Assembly (NCBI GenBank): GCA_045540655.1
Contig: JAZQHP010000108.1
Span: forward strand, 1 to 13,829
Direction of reading: 5' to 3'
DNA: 13,829 nucleotides
DNA from: RGIG1959 sp045540655
GTDB lineage: Bacteria; Bacillota; Clostridia; Oscillospirales; Acutalibacteraceae
The position numbers and the translations under genes are program-made. Position 1 is the stretch's first letter, and the number at the start of each line of letters is the position of its first letter. Shown piece after piece: positions 1-6,318 of this stretch. Below the pieces are notes generated by a model, which saw nothing but the letters and a program-made list of their open reading frames with translations, ran no database searches and was not told where the DNA came from.

Positions 1-904
1 CGAACTTGTCGGCATACGCTTTGACTTCGTTTTTGCCCGAAGCACGCATTTCAAGCATGAAGTTGATCTTTTCGGGAGTGGTGACACCCTCTTCGTCGTA
101 GATATAGCCGTCAAGGCTCGAAAGGGTGACAACCTTGCCGCCGAGTTCGGCGACTTTCAAAGCGGTGCCCCAAGCCACGTTGCCGAAGCCGGAGATCGCG
201 ACGGTCTTGCCCTTGATGTCTTCGCCGAGCCATTTGAGCATTTCGACAGTGTAGTACACCGCGCCGAAACCGGTCGCTTCCGGACGGATGAGCGAGCCGC
301 CGTAGGGACGGCCTTTGCCGGTGAGAACGCCGGTGAACTCGTTGCGAAGGCGTATGTATTGACCGTACATATAGCCGATCTCACGTGCGCCGACACCGAT
401 ATCACCCGCAGGCACGTCGGTGTCCGCGCCGATGTGGCGCTGGAGCTCGGTCATGAAGCTCTGGCAGAAACGCATGACTTCGCCGTCGCTCTTGCCGGCG
501 GGATCGAAGTCGGAGCCGCCCTTACCGCCGCCCATGGGGAGGGTGGTCAGGCTGTTCTTGAAGGTCTGCTCAAAGCCGAGGAACTTGATGATGGACGCGT
601 TGACCGTCTTGTTGAAACGGATGCCGCCCTTGTAGGGGCCGATCGCGGAGTTGAACTGCACGCGATAGCCGCGGTTGACCTGCACCTTGCCGTTGTCGTC
701 GACCCACGGCACGCGGAAGAAGATCTGGCGCTCGGGCTCGACCATACGCTCGATGATGCCCGCCGCTTCATACTTCGGGTTTTGCTCAATCACGGGCTCG
801 AGGGATTCCAGCACCTCATAGACCGCCTGTTGGAATTCGGGTTCGTTGGGGTTACGCGCTTCGACATCGGCGTAAACCTTTTTCAAATACGCATTTTGAA
901 TCAT
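1..904 (-). CDS. gdhA: NADP-type glutamate dehydrogenase, C-terminal part outside window
   Basis: This is the N-terminal ~301 codons of a hexameric family I glutamate dehydrogenase, which interconverts 2-oxoglutarate plus ammonium and glutamate with NAD(P)H. The family is about 445 residues long, so roughly one third is missing beyond base 1. Visible landmarks are PYKGG (Lys92), the catalytic-site motif PMGGGKGGSDFDP (Lys128), the TDVPAGDIGVGAREIGYMYG block, TGKGRPYGGSLIRPEATGFG, and the start of the nucleotide-binding fold with SGFGNVAWG. The start ATG (complement of 902-904) has an AAGGAG ribosome binding site (complement of 913-918) eight bases upstream. The gene is divergent from pyrC and has its own promoter. 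The motifs match the NADP-dependent biosynthetic class, but the sequence alone does not settle cofactor choice. Confidence 0.96.
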   Translation of the reverse strand, partial: MIQNAYLKKVYADVEARNPNEPEFQQAVYEVLESLEPVIEQNPKYEAAGIIERMVEPERQIFFRVPWVDDNGKVQVNRGYRVQFNSAIGPYKGGIRFNKTVNASIIKFLGFEQTFKNSLTTLPMGGGKGGSDFDPAGKSDGEVMRFCQSFMTELQRHIGADTDVPAGDIGVGAREIGYMYGQYIRLRNEFTGVLTGKGRPYGGSLIRPEATGFGAVYYTVEMLKWLGEDIKGKTVAISGFGNVAWGTALKVAELGGKVVTLSSLDGYIYDEEGVTTPEKINFMLEMRASGKNEVKAYADKF

Positions 905-992
905 GAAAAACGCTCCTTTTCAAAATTGTCGTTTTGGTTTCAACGGACTTTAATTTGATAAAATTTGAAGCCGTCGCATGACAACGTAGTCA

Positions 993-1021
993 ATTATAGC
1001 CCACTTGATTCCGTTTGGCAA
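993..1021 (-). promoter_or_regulatory. Sigma-A type promoter of gdhA
   Basis: On the minus strand, TTGCCA (complement of 1016-1021) and a perfect TATAAT (complement of 993-998) are separated by exactly 17 bases. Transcription should start near base 986, giving a leader of about 80 nt before the gdhA start codon. No clear riboswitch or attenuator fold was recognised in that leader. The assignment is from consensus match only. Confidence 0.8.
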
Positions 1022-1051
1022 GTGTTTTTTGCAAGTTTTCGGGTCGAAATA

Positions 1052-1064
1052 TGCAAAATTTGCA
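1052..1064. promoter_or_regulatory. Palindrome between the divergent promoters, possible operator
   Basis: TGCAAAATTTGCA is a perfect dyad around a single central base. It lies between the gdhA -35 (1016-1021) and the pyrC -35 (1110-1115). A further TTGCAA occurs at 1029-1034, and a small dyad TTTCG-GGT-CGAAA lies at 1037-1049. The position suits a regulator acting on both promoters, but AT-rich DNA yields such dyads by chance and no known binding motif was recognised. Confidence 0.25.
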
Positions 1065-1109
1065 ATTTTTTCATTTAAAAATCCCGTTTGGGAGTTGTGC
1101 GCTTTGGGA

Positions 1110-1138
1110 TTGATTTTTATTTCACAAAATGGTACAAT
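1110..1138 (+). promoter_or_regulatory. Sigma-A type promoter of the pyr cluster
   Basis: TTGATT (1110-1115) and TACAAT (1133-1138) are separated by 17 bases, giving a start near 1145 and a leader of only about 25 nt before pyrC. The leader holds just the ribosome binding site GGAGGG (1159-1164). It is too short for a PyrR-type antiterminator/terminator, so any pyrimidine control here must act at initiation or translation. Confidence 0.78.
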
Positions 1139-1170
1139 AAAACAAGATATCATTTCGCGGAGGGATAGCG

Positions 1171-2478
1171 ATGAAAAAATGGCTCATCAAAGGAGCGCGT
1201 GTGATTGATCCGTCGGTCGGTCGCGACGAAACCGCCGACATCCTGTTTGAGGAGTTGGGTGCGATTCTGGCGGTCGGGCAAGACCTGCAAGCCGATGCCG
1301 ACACCGAAACGGTCGACGGTCGCGGACTGGTCGCGGCGCCCGGTCTTGTGGACCTGCATGTGCATTTGCGCGACCCGGGACAAACGCACAAGGAAGACGT
1401 CGTGACGGGCTGTATCTCGGCGGCGATGGGCGGCGTGACCTCCGTGTTTGCGATGCCCAACACCACGCCATCACTCGACAGCCCCGAAGTGATCCGCGCA
1501 TTGCTCGATAAAGCCGACCGCGAAGCGGGCGGCGCGCACGTGTATCCCGTGGCGGCGGTCACGAAGGGACTCAAAGGCGAAGAACTCACCGATTTTGAAG
1601 CCCTCAAGGCAGCAGGCGCGGCGGCATTTTCCGACGACGGACGCCCCGTATTGACGGCGGACCTGATGGAAAAAGCACTGAAACATGCCAAAGCGGTCGG
1701 GTTGCCGCTGATGGCGCATTGTGAAGAGCTGTCGCTGGTACGCGGCGGTCTGATGAATGAAGGTGAGGTTTCGCGTGAGATCGGTGTGCCCGGTGTGACG
1801 CGGGCGGTCGAGGAGGTCGGCACGGCGCGGGAGATCGCGCTGGCGGCGGCAACGGGCTGTCCTGTGCACATCTGCCACGTGTCGACGCGCGGCAGTGTCG
1901 ACATGATCCGCGCCGCACAAAAGGACGGTGTTCCCGTCACGGGCGAGACTGCACCGCACTATATTGCGCTGACGGATGAGATGTTACGAAAAAAGGACGC
2001 GGATTATCGCATGAGCCCGCCCCTTCGCACTGCGGACGATCAAGCGGCGCTGATTGAAGCGCTTAAGGACGGCACGCTGTGTGCCATTGCGACCGATCAC
2101 GCGCCGCATGCTCCCGAGGAAAAGGCGGACTTTGCCAAGGCTCCCAACGGATCCATCGGCTTGTTTACCTCCCTGGCTGTCTGCCTGACCTATCTGGTGC
2201 ACACGGGCAAACTGACCTTGTCGGAGCTCATCGCGCGGATGTCCACCAATCCCGCCAAGCTCACCGGCATTTCCGCCGGTACTCTGGCGGTCGGCGCGCC
2301 TGCGGACATTGTGCTGTTCCATCCCGATGAGGAGTGGACGGTGCCTGCCGACGGTCGCGGGACCGGTTCAAAATCTCAAAATTCCCCGTTCAAGGGCATA
2401 CCCTTGAAGGGACGTGTCAAAGTTACTTTTTGCGGCGGTCGCCTGGTTGCGTGCCACGGACCGTTGCCGACTATATAA
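1171..2478 (+). CDS. pyrC: Dihydroorotase (class I, zinc amidohydrolase)
   Basis: This 435-residue enzyme cyclises N-carbamoyl-aspartate to dihydroorotate, the third step of UMP synthesis, in the cytoplasm. The length is normal for the bacterial class I family. Metal-site motifs are present in order: DLHVHLRDPG (His63, His65), FSDDG (Asp155/156), AHCEE (His183), HICHVST (His236) and ATDHAPH (Asp309, the expected catalytic acid). The substrate-binding TGETAPHYIALTD and MSPPLR blocks are also intact. The start ATG follows GGAGGG at 1159-1164. It is the first gene of the cluster, 18 bases upstream of pyrF. Nothing suggests an inactive, PyrB-bound pseudo-dihydroorotase, because all metal ligands are retained. 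Confidence 0.97.
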   Translation: MKKWLIKGARVIDPSVGRDETADILFEELGAILAVGQDLQADADTETVDGRGLVAAPGLVDLHVHLRDPGQTHKEDVVTGCISAAMGGVTSVFAMPNTTPSLDSPEVIRALLDKADREAGGAHVYPVAAVTKGLKGEELTDFEALKAAGAAAFSDDGRPVLTADLMEKALKHAKAVGLPLMAHCEELSLVRGGLMNEGEVSREIGVPGVTRAVEEVGTAREIALAAATGCPVHICHVSTRGSVDMIRAAQKDGVPVTGETAPHYIALTDEMLRKKDADYRMSPPLRTADDQAALIEALKDGTLCAIATDHAPHAPEEKADFAKAPNGSIGLFTSLAVCLTYLVHTGKLTLSELIARMSTNPAKLTGISAGTLAVGAPADIVLFHPDEEWTVPADGRGTGSKSQNSPFKGIPLKGRVKVTFCGGRLVACHGPLPTI

Positions 2479-2496
2479 ATCAGGAGGAATGGAATT

Positions 2497-3411
2497 ATGG
2501 GTATGAAACGACTGGTGGACGCGGTACGCGCCAAGCAAAATCCGACGGTGGCGGGACTGGATCCGCGTCTTGACTATCTGCCGTCTTTTTTGAAAGAGCA
2601 GGCGTATGCGGAGTACGGCAAAACGCTCGAGGGTGCCGCGGCGGCGGTGCTGGCGTATAACAAAGCGCTCATCGATGCGCTGTATGATATTGTGCCCGCG
2701 ATCAAACCGCAGGCGGCGTATTATGAGCTGTACGGCTGGGCGGGCGTGAAAACGCTGGCTCAGACGATTGCCTATGCGCGCGACAAGGGCATGTATGTGA
2801 TCACCGACGGCAAGCGCAACGACATCGGCACGACGATGGAAGCCTATGCGGCGGCACATCTCGGCACGGTGGACGTGGACGGCGAAGTGTATGCACCGTT
2901 TGACGGCGACGCGCTGACGGTCAACGGCTATCTGGGCGCGGACGGCATCAAGCCGCTTCTGTCCATCTGCAAAGAGCGCGATCGCGGCATTTTCGTACTT
3001 TGCAAAACCTCCAACCCCAGCTCGGGCGAACTGCAGGACCGCTTGCTGGACGGCGAAGCGCTGTACGCGCGCATGGGTGACCTGTGCGAGGCGTGGGGTG
3101 CGGACACCATTGACGAATCGGGCTATTCCGCGGTCGGCGCGGTGGTCGGTGCGACCTACCCCGATCAGTTGCGCGAGCTTCGTGAGCGTCTGCCGCACAC
3201 TTACTTCCTGGTGCCCGGCTACGGCGCTCAGGGCGGCGGCGCGGCGGATGTGGCGCCTGCGTTTGATAAGGACGGCATGGGCGCGATCGTCAACTCCTCC
3301 CGCGGCATTCTGTGCGCGTGGAAGAAGGAAAATGGCGACCCCGCTGATTTTGCGGGAGCGGCACGCCGTGAAGCCCTGCGCATGAAGGACGACCTGACGT
3401 CGGTCTGGTAA
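2497..3411 (+). CDS. pyrF: Orotidine 5'-phosphate decarboxylase, type 2
   Basis: This enzyme decarboxylates OMP to UMP, the last de novo step. At 304 residues it belongs to the longer type 2 (mycobacterial-type) family, not the ~230-residue B. subtilis type. Visible motifs are GLDPRL near residue 20, the catalytic D-x-K-x-x-D signature in TDGKRNDIG (Asp104, Lys106, Asp109), VNGYLGADGI, KTSNPSSGELQ and, for phosphate binding, VPGYGAQGGG. AGGAGG at 2482-2487 sits nine bases before the chosen ATG. An in-frame ATG two codons later (2503) is a possible alternative. It is followed by pyrK after 11 bases. Confidence 0.96.
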   Translation: MGMKRLVDAVRAKQNPTVAGLDPRLDYLPSFLKEQAYAEYGKTLEGAAAAVLAYNKALIDALYDIVPAIKPQAAYYELYGWAGVKTLAQTIAYARDKGMYVITDGKRNDIGTTMEAYAAAHLGTVDVDGEVYAPFDGDALTVNGYLGADGIKPLLSICKERDRGIFVLCKTSNPSSGELQDRLLDGEALYARMGDLCEAWGADTIDESGYSAVGAVVGATYPDQLRELRERLPHTYFLVPGYGAQGGGAADVAPAFDKDGMGAIVNSSRGILCAWKKENGDPADFAGAARREALRMKDDLTSVW

Positions 3412-3422
3412 GGAGAGCAATC

Positions 3423-4199
3423 ATGAAATATATGCAAGAGTATTGTGAACTGATTTATAAGCAGGAACTGGTCAAGGGCGTGTATTCCTTTACGCTCAAA
3501 GCCCCCAACATTGCGCGCGCGGCACAGTGCGGACAGTTTGTCAACGTGCTGTGCGATCCGTTCCAGCTCCGCCGCCCCATTTCGATCGGCGGCTTTGATG
3601 CCGACAACGGCATTCTGCGTCTCATTTTTGAGGTGCGCGGCAAGGGTACGGACTGGCTTGCCGCCCGCGAAGAAGGGGAGATGCTCGATCTGCTCGGACC
3701 TCTCGGTCACGGCTTCCCGCTTCTCGCATCCGATAAAAAAGCAATCATGGTCGGCGGCGGCATCGGAACGCCTCCGCTGTTGCCGCTTGCCCGCCATTAC
3801 GGCAAAAACGGTGTACTCATCAGCGGCTTCCGCACCGCATCGGCGGTGATCCTCGAAGCGGACACCGTCGCCTTCGGCGCACGCGCAGTGGTGTGCACCG
3901 ATGACGGCACAGCGGGCTTTAACGGCTTCACGACCGCGGCGCTGGAGCAAGAGCTTCAAAACGGTACGTATGATGTGGTCTATACCTGCGGCCCGAAAAT
4001 CATGATGAAGAAGGTCGCGGAGCTTGCCGAAAAATACAACGTCGCTTGCTATGTGTCGATGGAAGAGCGCATGGCGTGCGGCGTGGGCGCGTGCCTCGGA
4101 TGTGCGTGCAAAACGAAGGAAGAGGACGGCTCGGTCGCTATGAAGCGCGTGTGTGTCAACGGTCCTGTCTTTGAAGCATCGGAGGTGGATTTCACATGA
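3423..4199 (+). CDS. pyrK: Dihydroorotate dehydrogenase B, electron transfer subunit (FAD, 2Fe-2S)
   Basis: This 258-residue partner subunit lets PyrD class 1B pass electrons from dihydroorotate to NAD+. It has a ferredoxin-reductase layout: an N-terminal FAD-binding barrel with the RRPISI motif, a nucleotide-binding half beginning VGGGIGTPPLLPLA, and a C-terminal iron-sulfur loop. The four cluster cysteines are Cys219, Cys224, Cys227 and Cys244 (C-x4-C-x2-C-x16-C). Cys229 is an extra cysteine. AAGGAG at 3410-3415, overlapping the pyrF stop, serves the ATG at 3423. The stop overlaps the pyrD start in ATGA (4196-4199), which suggests translational coupling of the two subunits. Confidence 0.96.
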   Translation: MKYMQEYCELIYKQELVKGVYSFTLKAPNIARAAQCGQFVNVLCDPFQLRRPISIGGFDADNGILRLIFEVRGKGTDWLAAREEGEMLDLLGPLGHGFPLLASDKKAIMVGGGIGTPPLLPLARHYGKNGVLISGFRTASAVILEADTVAFGARAVVCTDDGTAGFNGFTTAALEQELQNGTYDVVYTCGPKIMMKKVAELAEKYNVACYVSMEERMACGVGACLGCACKTKEEDGSVAMKRVCVNGPVFEASEVDFT

Positions 4200-5107
4200 C
4201 GGATATGAAGGTCAATCTGTGCGGCGTAGAAATGAAAAACCCCATCATCACCGCATCGGGCGCGTTCGGCTACGGCATGGAATACAACGAGATGTATGAC
4301 ATTTCGCTTCTCGGCGGCATCTCCTGCAAAGGTACGACGCTCAACGAGCGTCAGGGCAACCCCGGTCCGCGTATCGCGGAAACGCCCGCGGGCATGCTCA
4401 ACAGCGTCGGTCTGCAAAACCCCGGCTCGGAAGCGTTCATCAACGTGTATCTGCCGTGGCTTCGTAAGCGTGACATCACGGTGATCGCCAACATCGCCGG
4501 GCACAGCCTAGATGAATACCGCGAGGTCGCGCGCCGTGTGTCGGATGCGGACGTCGACCTGGTGGAACTCAATATTTCCTGCCCCAACGTCAAGGAAGGC
4601 GGTATGAGCTTCGGCACGTCGTGCGAAAGCGTGGAAACGGTGGTCGGCGAGGTGCGCAAGGTGTGCAAACGCCCGCTGATCGTCAAGCTGACACCCAACG
4701 TGACGGACATCGGCTCGATCGCACAGGCGGCAGAAGCGGCAGGCGCGGATGCGGTGTCGCTCATCAACACGCTGACCGGCATGCGCATTGATATCCGCAC
4801 GCGCCGTCCCATCCTGAAAAACAACATCGGCGGTCTGTCCGGTCCGGCGGTGTTCCCGGTAGCGGTGCGCATGGTGCGCGAAGTCTATAAAAAGGTCAAC
4901 ATTCCGATCATCGGCATGGGCGGCGTCTCCACATGGGAGGACGCGGCGGAAATGATGATGGCGGGTGCGTCGGCGATTCAGGTCGGTGCCGCGCTGTTCC
5001 GTGATCCGTATGCGCCCGTGAAGATCATTGAAGGACTGAAAGCTTTCGCCGAGGAACAGGGACTGTCCTCCATCACCGAACTGACGGGAACGGTGGAAGA
5101 ATGGTAA
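4196..5107 (+). CDS. pyrD: Dihydroorotate dehydrogenase B, catalytic subunit (class 1B)
   Basis: This FMN enzyme oxidises dihydroorotate to orotate and forms a heterotetramer with PyrK. At 303 residues its size is normal. Motifs are NPIITASGAFGYG, the FMN-contacting CKGTT (Lys45), GNPGPRIAETPAGMLNSVGL, and the catalytic NISCPNV, with Cys129 as the base. Cysteine here is the mark of class 1 enzymes. VKLTPNVTDI, INTLTGM, GGLSGPAV and the C-terminal phosphate-binding IIGMGGV and AGASAIQVG follow. The start is fixed by the 4-base overlap with pyrK. The stop overlaps the next gene by seven bases, so all three are probably translated in series. Confidence 0.97.
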   Translation: MTDMKVNLCGVEMKNPIITASGAFGYGMEYNEMYDISLLGGISCKGTTLNERQGNPGPRIAETPAGMLNSVGLQNPGSEAFINVYLPWLRKRDITVIANIAGHSLDEYREVARRVSDADVDLVELNISCPNVKEGGMSFGTSCESVETVVGEVRKVCKRPLIVKLTPNVTDIGSIAQAAEAAGADAVSLINTLTGMRIDIRTRRPILKNNIGGLSGPAVFPVAVRMVREVYKKVNIPIIGMGGVSTWEDAAEMMMAGASAIQVGAALFRDPYAPVKIIEGLKAFAEEQGLSSITELTGTVEEW

Positions 5108-5775
5108 CAACGATTTATCTGGTGCGTCACTGCGAGGCGCGCGGCAACATCGACCGCGAGTTTCACGGCAGCTTTGACAGCGATATCACCGAAGGCGGCA
5201 AGGAACAGTTGCGCCGTCTGTCGGAGCGATTTCGCGATATTCCCATCGACGCGCTTTACAGCAGTCCGCTTAAGCGCGCGCATCTGACAGCGCAGGCGAT
5301 CAACCGCCATCACGGCTTGCCGATTGCGTTTGACGATCGCCTGAAAGAGTTGTGCGGCGGTTTGTGGGAGCGCAACCTGTGGGCGGAGCTCCCGACTCTG
5401 TTTCCCGAGAGCAGTGAAGCGTGGGGCAATCGTCCGCACGAATTTGAAGCGCCCGAAGGTGAAACCATGCGCGAGCTGTACAACCGCATGCGCGAAGCGC
5501 TGTGCGATATCGCCGCGGCGAACGAAGGCAAAACGATCGCGGTGGCGTCGCACGGCTGTGCGATCCGCAACGCCCTTTGCTGGGCGCTCACGGGCGATAT
5601 CACGCGTCTGTCGGATATTCCGTGGTGCGACAACACGGCGGTGTCGGTGTTCCGTTTTGAAGACGGCGACGTCACGGTGCCGCTCTACAACGACAGTTCT
5701 CATCTGGATGCGGAAACCTCCACGCTGGAAAAGCAGAACTGGTGGCGAAAAGGCGCACCCAGTGTGTTTGAATAA
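5101..5775 (+). CDS. Histidine phosphatase family protein (phosphoglycerate-mutase-like)
   Basis: This 224-residue protein belongs to the histidine phosphatase superfamily, whose members hydrolyse or transfer phosphate through a phosphohistidine. The catalytic set is visible: LVRHCEARGN with nucleophile His10 and Arg9, SSPLKRA with Arg59, the ELCGGLWE block with the probable proton donor Glu83, and ASHGCAIR with His151. Position 11 is Cys where RHG is usual. It lacks the inserts of true glycolytic phosphoglycerate mutase and looks closer to the GpmB/CobC/PhoE group, so the substrate is open. The gene starts inside the last codons of pyrD with no separate ribosome binding site. That suggests coupling to pyrimidine synthesis, perhaps as a nucleotide or sugar-phosphate phosphatase, but this is inference. 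Confidence 0.88.
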   Translation: MVTTIYLVRHCEARGNIDREFHGSFDSDITEGGKEQLRRLSERFRDIPIDALYSSPLKRAHLTAQAINRHHGLPIAFDDRLKELCGGLWERNLWAELPTLFPESSEAWGNRPHEFEAPEGETMRELYNRMREALCDIAAANEGKTIAVASHGCAIRNALCWALTGDITRLSDIPWCDNTAVSVFRFEDGDVTVPLYNDSSHLDAETSTLEKQNWWRKGAPSVFE

Positions 5776-5787
5776 GGAGGCTGTCGG

Positions 5788-6198
5788 ATGATTATCATGG
5801 CGATTGACATCGGTCATGTGCGCACGGGTGTGGCGATCTGTGACAAAACGGAGCTGATCGCGTCGCCCGTCGGCACCATCACCGAACGCAACGATGACCG
5901 CCTTCTGGAAAAGCTCGCGGCACTCGCGCGGGAGCGGAATGCCGAACAACTGGTGGTCGGCTTGCCGCGTAATATGGACGGCTCCTGCGGCGACAGCGCC
6001 AAGCGCTGTCAGGAGCTTGCCGCCCGTCTGGAAGATATGACGGGACGGACGACTGTGCTGTGGGATGAGCGGCTGACCACCGTGTCGGCGATCGGGTTCC
6101 TCAATCAGACCGATACCCGCGGCAAGAAACGCAAAGCGGTGGTAGACACCGTGTCGGCGGTCATTATCCTGGAGGATTATCTCCGCTCGCGGCGCTGA
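5788..6198 (+). CDS. ruvX: RuvX/YqgF-family nuclease (pre-16S rRNA / Holliday-junction resolvase-like)
   Basis: This 136-residue RNase H-fold protein is of the YqgF/RuvX family. The family is known for maturing the 16S rRNA 5' end and has also been proposed to resolve Holliday junctions. The three expected acidic catalytic residues are present: Asp7 in AIDIGHVRTGVA, Glu94 in WDERLTT and Asp120 in VVDTVSA. VVGLPRNMDGS is a further family motif. AAGGAGG at 5774-5780 lies seven bases before the chosen ATG. A second ATG at 5797 would cut into the first strand carrying Asp7. It is the last gene of the pyr transcript, directly before a strong terminator. Sitting behind pyr genes, without the common alaS/yrzL neighbours, is unusual but not functionally telling. 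Confidence 0.93.
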   Translation: MIIMAIDIGHVRTGVAICDKTELIASPVGTITERNDDRLLEKLAALARERNAEQLVVGLPRNMDGSCGDSAKRCQELAARLEDMTGRTTVLWDERLTTVSAIGFLNQTDTRGKKRKAVVDTVSAVIILEDYLRSRR

Positions 6199-6212
6199 TA
6201 CCCTATAAACCT

Positions 6213-6251
6213 GCAAGAGGTGTCGAATTTTTTCGACACCTCTTGCTTTTT
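6213..6251 (+). terminator. Rho-independent terminator of the pyr-ruvX transcript
   Basis: A perfect 15-bp stem, GCAAGAGGTGTCGAA (6213-6227) pairing with 6232-6246, has a TTTT loop and is followed by five T residues (6247-6251). It begins 15 bases after the ruvX stop. The T tract lies only on the plus side, so the terminator appears one-directional. Confidence 0.95.
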
Positions 6252-6253
6252 GG

Positions 6254-6282
6254 TTGCTCTCATAGAAAAATCATGATATACT
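6254..6282 (+). promoter_or_regulatory. Sigma-A type promoter of the addB-rmuC transcript
   Basis: TTGCTC (6254-6259) and TATACT (6277-6282) are spaced by 17 bases, with an extended -10 TGA immediately before TATACT. The start should fall near 6289. The promoter lies directly behind the ruvX terminator, so addB forms a new transcription unit. No SOS (LexA-like) operator was recognised around it. Confidence 0.75.
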
Positions 6283-6318
6283 GATATCTATACGATTCTG
6301 TTTGAAGGAGGAAGCGGT

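Noticed and set aside
359..958. Open frame of 199 codons on the plus strand
   Set aside because: It lies antisense to gdhA, whose family motifs are unmistakable. The translation has no recognisable domain and the frame is explained by GC-rich codon use.
2368..3420. Open frame of 350 codons on the minus strand
   Set aside because: It is a shadow of pyrF, rich in His and Arg with no known fold, and no ribosome binding site was recognised for it.
4978..6216. Open frame of 412 codons on the minus strand
   Set aside because: It runs antisense to the end of pyrD, the histidine phosphatase and ruvX, all clearly real. It has the Arg/His-rich composition of a shadow frame.
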